DNA of 64,000 nucleotides from Leuctra nigra (taxonomy: Eukaryota; Arthropoda; Insecta; Plecoptera; Leuctridae), in contig OW203771.1 in the NCBI GenBank assembly GCA_934045905.1, positions 17,659,701 to 17,723,700 of the forward strand, given 5' to 3'. Shown piece after piece: positions 22,757-39,952 of this stretch; position 1 is the first letter of the stretch; every line of letters begins with the position of its first letter. The translations under genes were made by a program, and so were the position numbers. The notes beneath the pieces are model-generated. The model worked only from the letters and a program-made list of their open reading frames with translations, ran no database searches and was not told the DNA's origin.

Positions 22757-22903
22757 GGGGGGTCATTCCTGTACGTTTTTAGTCTCTTAAATTAGCTATC
22801 ATATCATAAATTTTTTACTCCAATGTTAACGTCCATAACAACGGTTGCTACTGTCTTAAAATTTACGATAAGAGAGTGAAAATGCGTACAGGAATCACCC
22901 CCC
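22757..22903. mobile_element. Short MITE
   Basis: The ends are GGGGGGTCATTCCTGTACG and CGTACAGGAATCACCCCCC, inverted with one or two mismatches, and enclose about 110 bp. Non-coding. Confidence 0.75.
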
Positions 22904-23536
22904 TTCTCCCTAAGCTTCGCTGCCCCCTTTTTGATATTCGTAATAAGCTTCTAGGTACATTTTGCTTACATTACAAATGATCACTTATGAAGATGGATGA
23001 AGTGTTTCAAGCTAGGCTCTCTATTTCAAGCTGCTCACTTGCATTGACTGACAGATAAAATTTGAAAGATAATTGAGCCAGCATTTCATTTCAATCTATG
23101 ATTTATTTCTATTTTATTTCCTTTTCAGTGCTGGCTATATACCGTTTCCAATTTTACAAGTTCGCTGTAACCGAGGTCAAGGGAGAAAACATTGTCATTA
23201 GCTCATTACTTTTAAACAAATTTCACAATTTACAATGAACAAGAGTTTGTGTATCTGTCTCTTGTTGGTTTCACTATCTTGAAATACAATTTGTGGCAAA
23301 TTACATAATAATATATGGATTATGAAAATGAAGACAAATTAAAAATAAATTAAGAAACGAATGTAATTCATATTCATTTATTTTTGTTATTATTTCAATT
23401 ACTCAACAAAATTATAACTAATTTTATCACACGGAATTAATTTGAACAACAAGGTAATTTGGTACACAAGGTGCACAGTTACAATCTAGAACCTACCTAT
23501 CATCGAGCTCTTTTCTGATCTTTTGACAATTTCTTA

Positions 23537-23729
23537 GGTCGATTCACACGGCCGTTCCAATCTTTGAAGTTCCGAACGGCCGTTTCATTTAGAGCTTTGT
23601 TGACAGTAAAAAACATTGAATTTAATCTTCTATTCCAATTTTTTTTTAGTTCACACGAGAGATTTTGAAAGGGCGATTCGGAACATTGACAAACTTGGGA
23701 AGTTTTGGAATGACCTTGTGAATCGGACT
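23537..23729. mobile_element. Short MITE
   Basis: Ends GGTCGATTCACACGG and CCTTGTGAATCGGACTT form an imperfect inverted repeat. The inner words CGGCCGTTCC and TTCCGAACGGCCG form a second palindrome. The minus-strand open frame here is explained by the element. Confidence 0.6.
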
Positions 23730-24008
23730 TATGACACACCTATTCTACTTCTACCTAATGGAATTATTTTAGTATGACTGAGAAACAACAGTACTATTCT
23801 CATCTTAAATCCTCAGCGTTTGTAAAAAATTAAAACTAGTGACTGATGAGACATATGATTTAGGAATATGTAATACCAATAGGTAGGCACGTACGGGCAG
23901 ACTGGCTTGAAATGGACTGGGAAGATTATCAGTAAGCTACAACGTCCTTGCCAGTCCGCCCCGGGGTACGTAAATAGTGTATGGTCCAAATAAGGATTAT
24001 CTTATATA

Positions 24009-24810
24009 CTAGGAAAACGCTCAGTGTAACGCGTTGATGAGCGAGCACGGGTATGTGCAAATTCTTGAACCGGAAATGCGTACACAAGGCACAGAAAACA
24101 TACATTTATATTGAATTGAAATATGATAACTCAATAAACATAAAAGTATTATGCTTTTCATCGAAACTTGAAAATAAAATCTAAGCACCCTGGTAAATAT
24201 AGCAAATCAGATACAATTCAATTGGCACTGGAAAACATTCATTTCGATACTTCATTACTGACAGATATTAAAAAGGTCAATAAGTTAATACGTTCTTAAC
24301 TGATTGGGATGAAATTTTGTAAAATAAGAGACAATGTTGGTCTTAATGATCATGCTAAATATGAGTTTGATCAGAATTATCCAAGACCGTTTTCATTTTT
24401 CAGCCTATCAGGAGATATTTATTTAAATTTTAACCACTAAATGGATTTCAAAAAAATTAGAGTCTGCAAACAGAGAAGGTTGGTTTTACATGTGTGCAAA
24501 ATTTCAGCTCGATCAAAGAAAAACTCTGACCTCTATAGCCAAAATATGAGTTTGATCAGATTTATCAAAGACCATTGTCATTTTTCAACCTACCATCGGG
24601 AGATGTTTATTTAAATTTTAACCAATTAATGGATTTCAAAAAAATTTGGGTCTGCAAACAGAAAAGGTTGTCTCCACATGTGTGCAAAATTTCAGCTCGA
24701 TCAAAGAAAAACTCTGACCTGTATACCCTCAGGTAACAGAAAAAATCACAAAAAAAAACAGAGGTCCATGCCAAAAGAGCCAAAAGGAGACGCTCGCTAG
24801 GCTCGCTCAA
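24009..24810 (-). mobile_element. Rolling-circle-like element, copy R2
   Basis: Reverse orientation. It starts, in element sense, at 24810 with TTGAGCGAGCCTAGCGAGCG and ends at 24009 with GCGTTTTCCTAG before T. A module of about 120-180 bp containing GCACACATGTAAAACCAACC, CTGTTTGCAGAC and TTGAAATCCATT occurs twice. No coding potential. Confidence 0.78.
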
Positions 24811-25032
24811 CAAACAACAGATCACATCCAAATACACTCTTGCAAATCCAATTTTGTGATATGTAGTGTACCTACTATCTAAGTACTAATTATTAATTAA
24901 ACACTGTCTTTCTAATGTGAGATGTATTGTTAGTATAGTACATAGTACACTACCTTGAGAGAAGGGGAATAGAATCTCCTCAAGTGGCTCCACCCATTGC
25001 ATATGCACTTGGACCAATTTTACGTTGTCATA

Positions 25033-25318
25033 AAGCTGGGTTCCCATACTTCGCATCGAATTCACTTCCGGTTCGCTTCGCTTTCGCAAAATGGTTACCT
25101 TTTAACAAAGAAAATCGTCCATGTTTACATTTCCATGTTCGCGTGTTTCGGTTTCGTTTCGGTTTCGTCAAAGTTAAAATTGGCTCAACTTTCACGAAAC
25201 CGAAACACGCGAACATGCGAATGTAAACATGGACGATTTCCTTTGTTAAAAGGTAGCCATTTTGCGAAAGCGAAGCGAACCGGAAGTGAATTCGATGCGA
25301 AGTATGGGAACCCAGCTT
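25033..25318. mobile_element. Palindromic MITE
   Basis: Arms of about 125 bp from AAGCTGGGTTCCCATACTTC to its complement surround a short centre. Sequences such as AACCGAAACACGCGAACATG are mirrored. Long open frames on both strands here result from the palindrome. Confidence 0.88.
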
Positions 25319-25391
25319 AAGTCCAATGGTAAGTTCCTGATTGGGTGAGTTTTTTGTTTGTTTCAAAGTTAACTTTTGACAACCAAAATTG

Positions 25392-25859
25392 TGTAATGTC
25401 GTTTTCGGCTGGCCGCACTGGGGTTGCACTGAGTTCTTGATCGTGACGTTATATCGTAACCTGGTTTTGCACTAGTCCTGCCTAGTGCTGCCCCCAGTGC
25501 GGTCTCAGCCGAATACGAATGATATGTTTTGATTTTGTGTTTTGACACTGACAGCTATTTTCATAAGGCAACCGAAGAAATTGAGCTCCCGAGTGTTTTA
25601 AAGGAAAACCTCCAGTAAGAACATCAATTTTGTTTTTCGCGCCGCCATTTTGTCGTAGTGCGGCGGAGTGGAGGGGGCAACTCTACCAAATATTTCCGAG
25701 CAAGAAATAGTGCACTGAGTGCGCACCCAGTGTGCACCACTTCCCAGTCGAATACAAAAACATTGCCCCAGAGCAACTCGCACTGCCAGTCGAACATGTC
25801 ACTTGCACTCAGTGCAGCTCAGTGCAACCCCAGTACGGCCAGCCGAAAACGACATTACA
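25392..25859. mobile_element. TIR element with TGTAATGTCGTTTTCGGCTG ends
   Basis: Inverted termini of about 40 bp start TGTAATGTCGTTTTCGGC and enclose a GC-richer body with repeated CACTGAG and GTGCAC words. No transposase is seen. Confidence 0.85.
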
Positions 25860-26492
25860 TTGTTAAATGTTTAAAATGTATCCTACAAATGAAGTATTTT
25901 TTGTGTATACTCTATTATTCCCCTTCCTTCATGGTATACAAGCAAATTTTAAATACTAATTGTGAGCACGTTTTAAACAAAAATCAGTGCAAACAAATAA
26001 ACTTAAATAAAATAAATAATCATATAACTTCAAATTAATATAAAATCTCTAAACCAAACTTCTAGTGTTCAGAGGAAAGTAATATGCTCAACTTGAGGGA
26101 GTAATAGGTACATTGCAAATTTAGACCAAGAGGTAAACTCGGTGCTTATCAAGGTCATAAAGCATAAGATATTTAGCACATTTAGTCCTGTGCTATGAAA
26201 TCCGTTATAAAATGTCAAAGCGAAACAAGCTTTTCCAATACATTAATTTGGCTCCGTTCTTTTCTCTAAATTTACTAATTTCTCACTATAAAATACAATA
26301 TTGCATCCAATAGAATCCCTTTATTTATTAGATTAAGCCCAAATTTAAATGTGTAATCTTTTTTTAACACTTGAAGCCAGAATTTTCATAACAGATATTG
26401 ACTAATAGTTACGTAACGTTTTTCTTTGTTTTGAATAATAATATTAACAACCGTTGCAATGTGGCTCCAGCACATTGGGCTAGATAATTTAA

Positions 26493-27200
26493 CCCTTTCG
26501 GGTCTCATTTATTTACTACTGTAGCGCTCCACAGGTCGGACTTAAAATGGGCCTATAGCAGGTGAATTTTACCTCCATGAAGATGAGAGTGATAGTGGGA
26601 CTTATACTCATTGTTTTCATTACAATTTTATTTAATATTCACATTAACATATGTACAAACACTTCTGATACGTTTTGTGTCCAGTTAATTATATATTTTA
26701 TATAGAAAGAAATATAAATAAACAGTTCCAACTTGTTGCGTATTTGCCGCCATCCCTACCCAGCTCATTATTTACCAGAATCATGGTCACTAATGGTTGC
26801 CATCACTATCACAGTCACTTACAATATCTTCCTTGAATTTCCCACTATCATTATCATCTTCACTAAATTAATAATTGCTACTAGAATCGTCAAAAACTTC
26901 CTCCAAATCATTGCTGCACATTCCTTTCCTATAGGTAGGCGCCATATTGGATTACTAGCAAAAAAATATTTCGACTTGGTTTGTCAACTTTTTCATGGAA
27001 TAGGAACAAATAGAAGGCTGTGTGACTCGATTGCTCAGTAGATAAAATAGTGCTTTACTTGTTTATTTCGCTGATAGATAGCGCCACTTGTACGAAAATT
27101 GTTTAGAAGCTATACAAAGTGATGTCGGACCTGTTCCGACATACGGCAAGAACGGCAATATAAAAATGTCGGAACCATTCCGACTTTCGGCCTGAAAGGG
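26493..27200. mobile_element. TTAA-flanked element T3
   Basis: The ends are CCCTTTCGGGTC and GGCCTGAAAGGG, flanked by TTAA at 26489-26492 and 27201-27204. Both sub-terminal regions contain GGTCGGACTT or TGTCGGACC and related words. It sits beside the foldback element at 27.2-28.4 kb. The TTAA target fits piggyBac-type mobilisation. Confidence 0.78.
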
Positions 27201-27204
27201 TTAA

Positions 27205-28375
27205 GACGGCTGGGTAGTGAGTTTGACCTTGAAGAGTTTTTTAATCGATTTTTATCAATATCTTTTACCAATGTTATTGTTAATAAAATAAGGCTTTGTA
27301 CGCGTCTTCAGAACAGTTCAATAAAAATAGTTTCATAGCTTGTAATGGTGTATTAGTTTTATTTTGTCCTACAGACGTTTAGTGCCTGAAAATTAGTAAA
27401 AATATGGCACTGAACGTATGTTGGATCAAATAAAACAAATAATCTCTCCAACCTATGAAGTTATTTTCATTGAACAGTTCTGAAGACTCGTACATAGCCT
27501 TATTGAGCGAGCGTCTCCTTTCGGCTCATTTGGCACGGACCTCTGTTTTTTTTTTTTTTTTTTTCTGTTGGGTGAGGCTGTACAGGTCAGAGTTTTTCTT
27601 TGATCGATCTGAAATTTTGCACACATGTAGAGACAACCTTTTCTGTTTGCAGGCCCAAATTTTTTTTAAAATCCATTTATTGGTTAAAATTGAAATAAAC
27701 ATCTCCTGATAGGTTGAAAAATGAAAATGGTCTTCGATAAATCTGATCAAATTCATATTTTGGCTATACAGGTCAGAGTTTTTCTTTGATCGAGCTGAAA
27801 TTTTGCACACATGTAAAACCAACCTTCTCTGTTTGCAGACCATAATTTTTTTGAAATCCATTCATTGGTTAAGATTTAAATAAATATCTCCTGATAGGCT
27901 GAAAATGAAAACGGTCTTCGATAATTCAGATCAAACTCATATTTTGCATGATCATTAAGACCAACATTGTCTCTTATTTTACAAAATTTCATCCCAATCA
28001 GTTAAGAACGTATGAACTTATTAACATTTTTAATATCTGTCAGTAATGAAGTATCAAAATGAATGTTTTCCAGTGCCAATTGGATTGAATCTGATTTGTT
28101 TTATTTTAACCAGGGTTCTTAGATGCTTAGATGCTATTTTCAAGTTTCAATGAAAAGCATAATAATATGTTGTGTTGACTGAGTGATCATATTTCAATTC
28201 AATATGGATGTATATGTTTTCTGTGCTTGTGTACGCATTTCCGGTTCGAGAATTTGCATGTCCCCGTGCTCGCTCACCAACGCGTTACACTGAGCGTTTT
28301 CCTAGTTTTATTAACAATTACATTGGTAAAAGATTAAACTCTTCAAGGCCACGCTCACTTCTCAGCCGTCTAGAA
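27205..28375. mobile_element. Foldback element split by a rolling-circle-like insertion
   Basis: The left arm (about 27205-27325, from GACGGCTG to AGAACAGTTCAAT) is the inverse of two pieces, 27470-27502 and 28306-28372, which become continuous once R3 (27503-28305) is removed. Restoring the site gives GCCTTA joined to TTTTATTAAC, matching the left arm. This fixes the R3 ends. Confidence 0.75.
27503..28305 (+). mobile_element. Rolling-circle-like element, copy R3
   Basis: It starts TTGAGCGAGCGTCTCC and ends GAGCGTTTTCCTAG before T. The same internal duplicated module as in R2 is present, and a T run lies at 27546-27563. The insertion point is proven by the interrupted foldback arm. No coding potential. 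Confidence 0.82.
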
Positions 28376-28660
28376 TTTTAATATTTTCAACAGAGTTAAG
28401 AAATATTGAGAAATGGAGAGACCTTAAAATGTGAAGATAAGAGGTCTCAGACTTGGACAATGTTTCAAAGCAGCCCAAAAAATCAGATGTGGCAATGTAC
28501 TCACTTTACTGTCAAAAGGGCAAAAAATACGTTATTTTTATTTAATATTTTGGCAATGATTTTCCATATTTCTTGGCATAAAACTGAGTACATTGATGAC
28601 CTCCAATTCATTCTCAAAATTATAAAAACTACAATAAAATAATAATCATAGTTTAGTTAA

Positions 28661-29198
28661 GGTGGCGCAATCACTCGAGGCATAGTTTCGGATCTTCATA
28701 AATTTTTGTGTACTTATTGATAATCATGCCATACATAATCCTTGAAAAAATTAAACACTTCTCGTGTCTAGTTTCTGAGATAATTTGAGTTTTCTTCCTC
28801 ATGTTATCTTATGGCAGCCAAGTAAAATCATGTCATTTTTAAGCTAAAATGAAGTTCTAATTTTTTTGTACGGTAAGATTTTAACAAAAAACTTTTTTTC
28901 TGGTAGACCTACGGACATACTACCAGGAAAAAAATTGAAAACTATACCAACGTGTGCTATTTTAAAAGTTCTACACCAAATTCGAAATGATTTTCCTATA
29001 CCTCCCTTGTTAAAGTTTTGTAAATTCTCAAAAGACATAAAATTGAAAACTCATTATTGGGCGGGAGTTGCAAACTATAGGACTTTAAATGAGTCTTTAA
29101 TACTTAAATATAGTTGAACTATTGTAAAATGTATTTTGAAATGGTAATTTCAAAAATAAAAAAAAAATGTGCTAGGTATATCGAGTGATCGCGCCACG
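28661..29198. mobile_element. TTAA-flanked element T1, second copy
   Basis: Ends GGTGGCGCAATCACTCG and CGAGTGATCGCGCCACG are inverted and flanked by TTAA (28657-28660, 29199-29202). Body and length match the 13.7 kb copy. The two facing open frames at 28.84-29.12 kb lie wholly inside it. Confidence 0.88.
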
Positions 29199-29688
29199 TT
29201 AAATGAGTTTTAATAGTGCCAACTGCTCATTTTTTATATTTTGTTATTCAACCATGAAAACTTTGATTGAATGCACTATAATAAAAGTAAGATGGCTGAA
29301 AAAACAAGTCCACCACAGTCTTCCTACTGCCTCGTTCAGACGTCTGTGATCAACAGATGCAATCTGTCAAATATGCTGCTTTTGGTTAATAGTTTTCACA
29401 AGAAATGAATGCATGTGCTGTACTGTAATTTGCCGATTGTGTTTGATTTAGACACTGAGGTACGCATCAATTTCTGTTATTTCGAGACATAGTTCTTGTA
29501 ACTAAACTTGTTACCATTGTCAGGAAAGTTCCATGCCCATGCGCACTAGAGTTGCACTATACGTTTAGATGTTATTTTTCCACACTTGGTGACGTGACTG
29601 CAACATTTAGGGTCGAATAGTGAAGACAAAACTTTAAAAACACTTCGGAGAACCTCACCGTTCATGCGGGTACGGTATTTGTTGTTAG

Positions 29689-29694
29689 TTTATT
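29689..29694 (-). terminator. Poly-A signal of the HIF1AN gene
   Basis: AATAAA on the minus strand begins 28 bases after the stop codon, implying a very short 3' UTR. Other distal signals are possible. Confidence 0.55.
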
Positions 29695-29722
29695 CACAAG
29701 AATGGTGGGACGTACGTCTACT

Positions 29723-34253
<4,531 letters not shown>

Positions 34254-35075
34254 TGTTGTTGTGCTGTTTGACACGTGACACGTTCCAAGACAAGGGCGCT
34301 AAATATTCAAATTTGAAGTAAATTCCCTTGAATCTAGCTTGAATGACAAATCTTTTTTAATGTTATTTCCAAACAGTTGAATATGGTTGAATAATCTTTT
34401 TTTAAATCACCGAAATATATAATCTACGTTTGATGCGAATTTTGAAACGAACGTCCTAGGAGCTCTAAGATGGGTATAATATTTGTTATCAAGATGATAA
34501 TTGGGGGTATTGATTGATTTTCTCGATGACATCAACATTGAGTAGCATGTTATAAAAACATACATCTCCCACGACTATCAATTGGCCATTAGTTATGATT
34601 TGTGAGTTTTGAATAGCTCGTTACATCGTAACTAGAGCGTGGCCTAAATTAATTTATTGCATGTTCATCTGTCAAGAAGCAGAGAGTAAACACTTTACAA
34701 TACAAGTCGCGTTTCTCTGAATCTTTGTTTCACGTGATTTTTACAGTAGAAAGTGTTTGAAGAGAGTAATATAATAATTAATATATATGTGAAATGGTTT
34801 ACAGCTCGGGAAGATTTCCTAGAAATAGTTCAAGAGCAGGTATTTCCCATAAAATACACCGTGAAAAACAGCAACATCAACTTTCCTAAAAATTAAAATT
34901 TTGTTAATTTGACCAGAAGTTAGGAACTTAGGTAACTACCAGAATTGATCACTTTTGCAAGTAAATAGATCGTTGGCCCGCTGTAAACTAAAAAGTAGAA
35001 AACCCAATAATAAGCCTTTTGTTTGGATTCCATCTCTCGTATGCAGCGGCATCGAGGAGTATTTCATTAAAATTA
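34254..35075. other. Upstream region of the HIF1AN gene
   Basis: No second gene is seen. The plausible promoter lies just above 34253, but no TATA box was recognised. The stretch 34.4-35.07 kb shows no repeat boundary. Confidence 0.4.
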
Positions 35076-35982
35076 CTAGGAAAACGCTCTGTGTAACGCG
35101 TTGATGAGCGAGCACGGACACGCGCAACACCTCGAACCGAAATTATGTCTATCGAAAATATCATTAAAAGCCAATAATTCTTGAAATTCGTCAGACTTGT
35201 AGGTATAAAAATCTCCAAATATTCCTGAAGTATTAGTCCCAATAACCATGCAAAGGTTTAAGTTGATCGATTGAACCTTTTTGATTAAAACGTTCCTTGT
35301 TAATATTCAAAAATCATAGGATCTATTTAAAAAAAATATACCTGGGACCACTCATTGATAAAAGTGTGTGTACTTACACAATATTAGACGATCTGTTGAA
35401 CGGTCATATCAGTTTCATACGTTTGAAAGTTGCTCTAACTACCTTGGAACTATAAAGAGTCGAAGTAGCCGTGATCAACATTTTTGAGTTATTTGACAGC
35501 TAACACGCAAAATGTCCGTAAAATGTCAAAAACGTGTGGATTTAAACACAGATAAGTCTGAAAATTGTCAAAAATACAGATCATGTTGGTACCAATGACC
35601 ACGCGAAGTTTTAAGTTGATCGCTCAATCGGTTCTAGTTTAAATTTCAAAAATCATATGAAAGATTTTTTTAAATTTTAACCAATGGGAGGATTTGGCTG
35701 AAACTTTGTATGATTGGGTACAATGTTGGTTGCAATGACTTTGCTAAATTTCAAATTGATCGGAGCAACCAATCGAAAGATAATTTTTTTTAAACTTGAA
35801 CCAATCACAGGAGCCCGTTCAAAAACGATCCCAGGGACCGCATAGATTACGTTAGCATATGTGCAAAGTTTCAGATCGATTGAATGTGCTGTTTAACCTG
35901 GGCTGTGCGGACAAAAAAAAAAAAAAACACACAGAGAAAGTGCCATAAGAGTACCGTGGTGACGCTCGCTACGCTCGCTCAA
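35076..35982 (-). mobile_element. Rolling-circle-like element, copy R4
   Basis: In element sense it starts at 35982 with TTGAGCGAGCGTAGCGAGCG and ends at 35076 with GCGTTTTCCTAG before T. Its body is closest to R1 (shared GAACGGTCAT, AACACGCAAAATGTCCG-type words) rather than R2/R3. An A run (35914-35927) corresponds to the T tract of the other copies. Confidence 0.8.
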
Positions 35983-36356
35983 CTATCCATTCTGCTAGAA
36001 AATACACGCTAAAGGCTCAATTTAATAGGGCATTTGCTTTTTGTTTTTATGTGGGCTTGGGGCCAGTTTTTCAATGATTTGCTAAATTTTAAACAGTTGA
36101 TTAGGAATTATTTACCACTGTAACAACCAATGGCTTTCCATTAAGTTTTATAGAACAATGAAAAACCGGTCGATCTGTGAACTTAAAACAACTAATTGAA
36201 CATTTTCTCATTAAACAACTTGCAAGACCGTAAGACAACGTCTTGACAATTAAAAACAATAAATACTCTATAAATGGAGCCCATTTAGGAAGATTATTAT
36301 ATCCTGCGTCACTGCGAAGCATCCAGAAATCTGTCATCAAAACAAACCTTCCATAT

Positions 36357-36500
36357 AGGACATATCAATTTAAAACAAACATTCCATTTCCAATTTAAAA
36401 CAAACTTTCCATATAGGACATATCAATTCAAAACAAACATTCCATTTCCAATTTAAAACAAACTTTCCATATCAATTCAAAACTTACATTCCAAATCGAT
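36357..36500 (+). repeat. 58-bp tandem repeat
   Basis: Two complete units and one partial unit of CCATATAGGACATATCAATT plus AAAACAAACATTCCATTTCC plus AATTTAAAACAAACTTT. A diverged fourth piece follows. Confidence 0.85.
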
Positions 36501-36699
36501 TCAAAATAAACGTTCCAATTTAAACAATTTTCAAATCTTCACACCTTCATTACTGGCAAAGTCAACATTCCACACTTTCACATTTCTCTCAGCTCTTCTT
36601 TTCTTGTTACGTTACCAAGAACACACACTCACACATCGAATTAAATCCTCTTTAATTGCTTGTGTTCAGTTCGCTTTTCTTTCATTGTGTGTAATCTAG

Positions 36700-36971
36700 A
36701 CCTCTCACAACGGTTGACTGCCTCCATGATTCAGTTCAGTCTCTTCTAGCAACTCAACGTGAGATGGTTAATTAATAGCGCTATTAATTACTGCAGTTAA
36801 AAACGGATTCTAATAAAGTCGGTTCAGTGAGCACGGTTCGCGTTTTAAGTGTTTTTTTTAATTGTTATTTGTTTTATCGAGTGATTTTGAATGTATTTGG
36901 AGAGCGAATATTTAAATTGAATATTTGAAGTGAATTTTGTTGGAAATCTGAAGAACTAATTTGGTGCTAAG
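36700..36971 (+). promoter_or_regulatory. Possible promoter and non-coding first exon
   Basis: TCAGTTCAGTCTC (near 36734) and TTCAGT (near 36823) resemble arthropod initiator elements. The following sequence has no long frame and ends in GCTAAG|gtaaga (36971), a strong donor. A 5' UTR exon of a plus-strand gene would look like this, but no downstream coding exon was found on that strand in the window. Weak inference. Confidence 0.22.
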
Positions 36972-36979
36972 GTAAGAAG

Positions 36980-39129
36980 ATACTATTGTTTTATTTGGTT
37001 ATGGTTTAAATGTAATTGTACCTATTATGATGGAACTTGGCTGTGAATAGTCTTATACCAACGTTTTTTTTTGTATTTTCGTTTCAAAATCTATTTCAGG
37101 TGCATTTATTTTCCTTGACACAGAGTAAATATTACGTTCTTGTAGTAATCTTTGGTAAACATTTACATTTGTAATGCATATTTTTTCTTAAATTTAGCTC
37201 TGTAACTTAGATTTAGAAGGCCCGAAGGCCATCAGTGATTCTTGAGTGAAGATGAACTCAAAAACCAGTAATTCTGCTTTCATAGAATTATATTAGTAAT
37301 GGTGACACCTATCATGTATTAAGAGAATACTTCAAAATAACTGTAATGTTGACTTCAATCAAATTTCAATTGATAGCTGATCTCCCAAATGTGTGCAACT
37401 CAAGAAAACGGACTTGCGGCCTTCTACGTATGAAGTACAGAACTAAACGATAATTTGCTTTTGTTCCGAAATATTAATAGTCTCTCTTTTCAAAATCAAA
37501 ATTATAGCCATAACTTATGAAGAAACCCCACCAATGAGCTTGCGCTACAATATAAACATATTGGTTTGGATTTGTGTGAGCCATATTTTTGGCTTTGGGT
37601 TTACGTTATTCATGCACATAAGGAATCATCAATGAAGGCATAAGAAAGGTAATCACATTAGTTAAATACCGTGTTTATTACACAAATATACACGCTACAT
37701 ACAATAAATGCAAGCTGACGTTCATGCAGAGCCACCAGGCTCGATACTCCCTGGTTTATGCAGTAAAAATATTTCTATTCCCTACTCCAGAAGATATAAA
37801 TTCTTTTAAAACTTAAAAAGTAGACACATTGGAATCGCGGGCATGGAAATAGATACAATCTAGACATTTTAACGTATTTAGAAGGTAGACCTTAAAAATA
37901 TTGTTAAATTTACGTACAACTTCTTTTTATATTAGATCATATTCATATGTGACGGCAGTGACATACAATAAAGTACTTATTTACTTCTATAACCATCGAC
38001 AGAAGGGAAACAGATTCCAGAAAACAACTAACTTTCTTCACATATTTAGTCAAAAGTCCTATTTGAACAGATGAATCAATAAAAATGCAAGACATTCCTA
38101 AAATTTGAGCTTATTTGTGCTTATAATTTATTCCCCATCCGTCATTGGTCTTAATATTTGGTTGTTTTCTTTTTAACCTAACTGTACATTACAATATTTC
38201 CTAACTATATATCTATCACTATCAATTACTGAAGAAGGCTATTATGCAAAAATTATACTTTCTAGATTATTAAATATGGCCTGCATATACATTATCTAAC
38301 AATATCAATAAAACTAATTTTCTGAATTAAAATACATAATTATTATTGTTACATACATTATATACACATTATAATGTGCTTGGACGAATGTATTTATTCT
38401 ATATAGTTTATTACTTTGATTTTGTAGCATGTAGATCACATTGTATCTAAGGAGGAGTCCTTAGAGATTTCTTTGAATTAAAATTGGACGGACTTCTTAC
38501 ACAGCTTGTGATTGATTTACATCGGCCCTGCGCATTCTTCCCTTGATATTTTAAACCAACACCATAATGGATGGTCCCCCAGGATACCAAAAGATGTTTC
38601 GGTTTATTGGCCATACTAGTAAAGTAGCATCGTGATAACTGATAACATTACTGGGAAACCGACAATATTATTTTGTGTACGTTGTCGCAATATTCATGAA
38701 AGATACACTGAAATCTATTTAAAGAGACATTATCCAATATTAATTAGATGTTTCGGGGACATGAGAGGCGTTGATTTGAGAGAATTGTTAATTCATCCAA
38801 AACCTTCTGCTATCGCAATGCTGATATTTCCACTACAATAATAAGACGTTTTCTCTGAAAATTAAAATGAGAATACTGCATAATATGCTGATGCATCCGT
38901 TTATCTGCTTTCAAGAGATATACATTTTAATCATGGAAGCTTTCAGAACGATTGGTAGTAAACTTCGACAAATGCGGACACGACAATTGTTGATATTATT
39001 ACTTATAAGATAATTTAAAACTTTTGGTGCGAAGATTAATTGTGAATTCCTCCACTTGAACATTTAACAGTTCTAGCAGATTATATCTTAAATAACGCAA
39101 TTCTCATAATCCTCTCTGACCTCTATTCA
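36980..39129. other. AT-rich stretch without recognised gene
   Basis: Two kilobases without splice-bounded coding sequence. Open frames such as 38632-38841 are short and featureless. This could be intron of the putative transcript starting near 36.8 kb, or 3' flank of the cadherin gene. Confidence 0.45.
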
Positions 39130-39780
39130 ATAGGCGTGCGCAAGAGAAATCATTAGGGGGGGGATCTAGGTACCTAGCTGTATGGGGGGGGGGGGGGGGG
39201 GGCACTTAGAAGACGCGGGTCCGGGGCGCGCAGTACCGGAGAAAAATTGTGATCCTAGGGGGGATTTGATGTATTTTTATGAGTTTTGAACATAGGACGG
39301 CCCCTTGAATTTCCAATTAATATTTCGGTAATAGAAATTTAAGAAAGTCCTCGCTGTATACAGGGTTATGTATTTCGTGCAGCCAATTGTACTACTTATT
39401 TTTTTTAAATTATTGAGGAAAGGGGCAAGGGTCAATTCCTCAAGGTCATACATCTTAGGCCAATTTTGAGGCATTAAAAAAGGAAAATCATAGGGAAAAT
39501 CACAACGTTTAATGAAAAAGATCATGCTTTTGGAAGGTACCTAGTCATTATTGGTATTTTCTTCCAAATATTGTGTTTTTGATCAACATAGTACTTGATT
39601 CCAGTGATTTGAGCAGTCCCGCAGTTTGATGTGTGATGTGCAGGACGATTTTTGTTTTAACAGTTTTAAAACATTTTTTTTTACAATATAAGGACCCCAT
39701 TTTATAATTTTTTAGTTGAGGCTGCTGACCCATAGGGGAGCAGCTCCCCCCCCCCCCCCCACCCACGTGCGCACGCCTAT
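39130..39780. mobile_element. TIR element with G/C tracts
   Basis: Ends ATAGGCGTGCGCA and TGCGCACGCCTAT are inverted. G runs lie at 39154-39161 and 39184-39202, and a C run at 39746-39760. It contains, in reverse, the CGGACCCGCG / GGGGCGCGCAG segment also seen near 6.5 kb. It lies just past the last cadherin exon. Confidence 0.75.
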
Positions 39781-39952
39781 GACAATATTCTAAAACAAAA
39801 CCGACCTATCCGTTCTGAAATCATTTCAATGTCATAAGGTACATGGATCTGAAATGATTTCAGACCTTACTTATCTATTTTTTAGTTACAGAATAGGACT
39901 CATTTACAATTCATCCCTATAACATTTCTCCGCATCTAGCCGCCTACTTGTG

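Noticed and set aside
25028..25429. Overlapping frames of 80-133 codons on both strands
   Set aside because: They fall inside a palindromic MITE, so the same sequence is read twice.
36357..36500. CRISPR-like direct repeats
   Set aside because: Units are contiguous 58-bp tandem copies with no unique spacers, in a eukaryotic genome.
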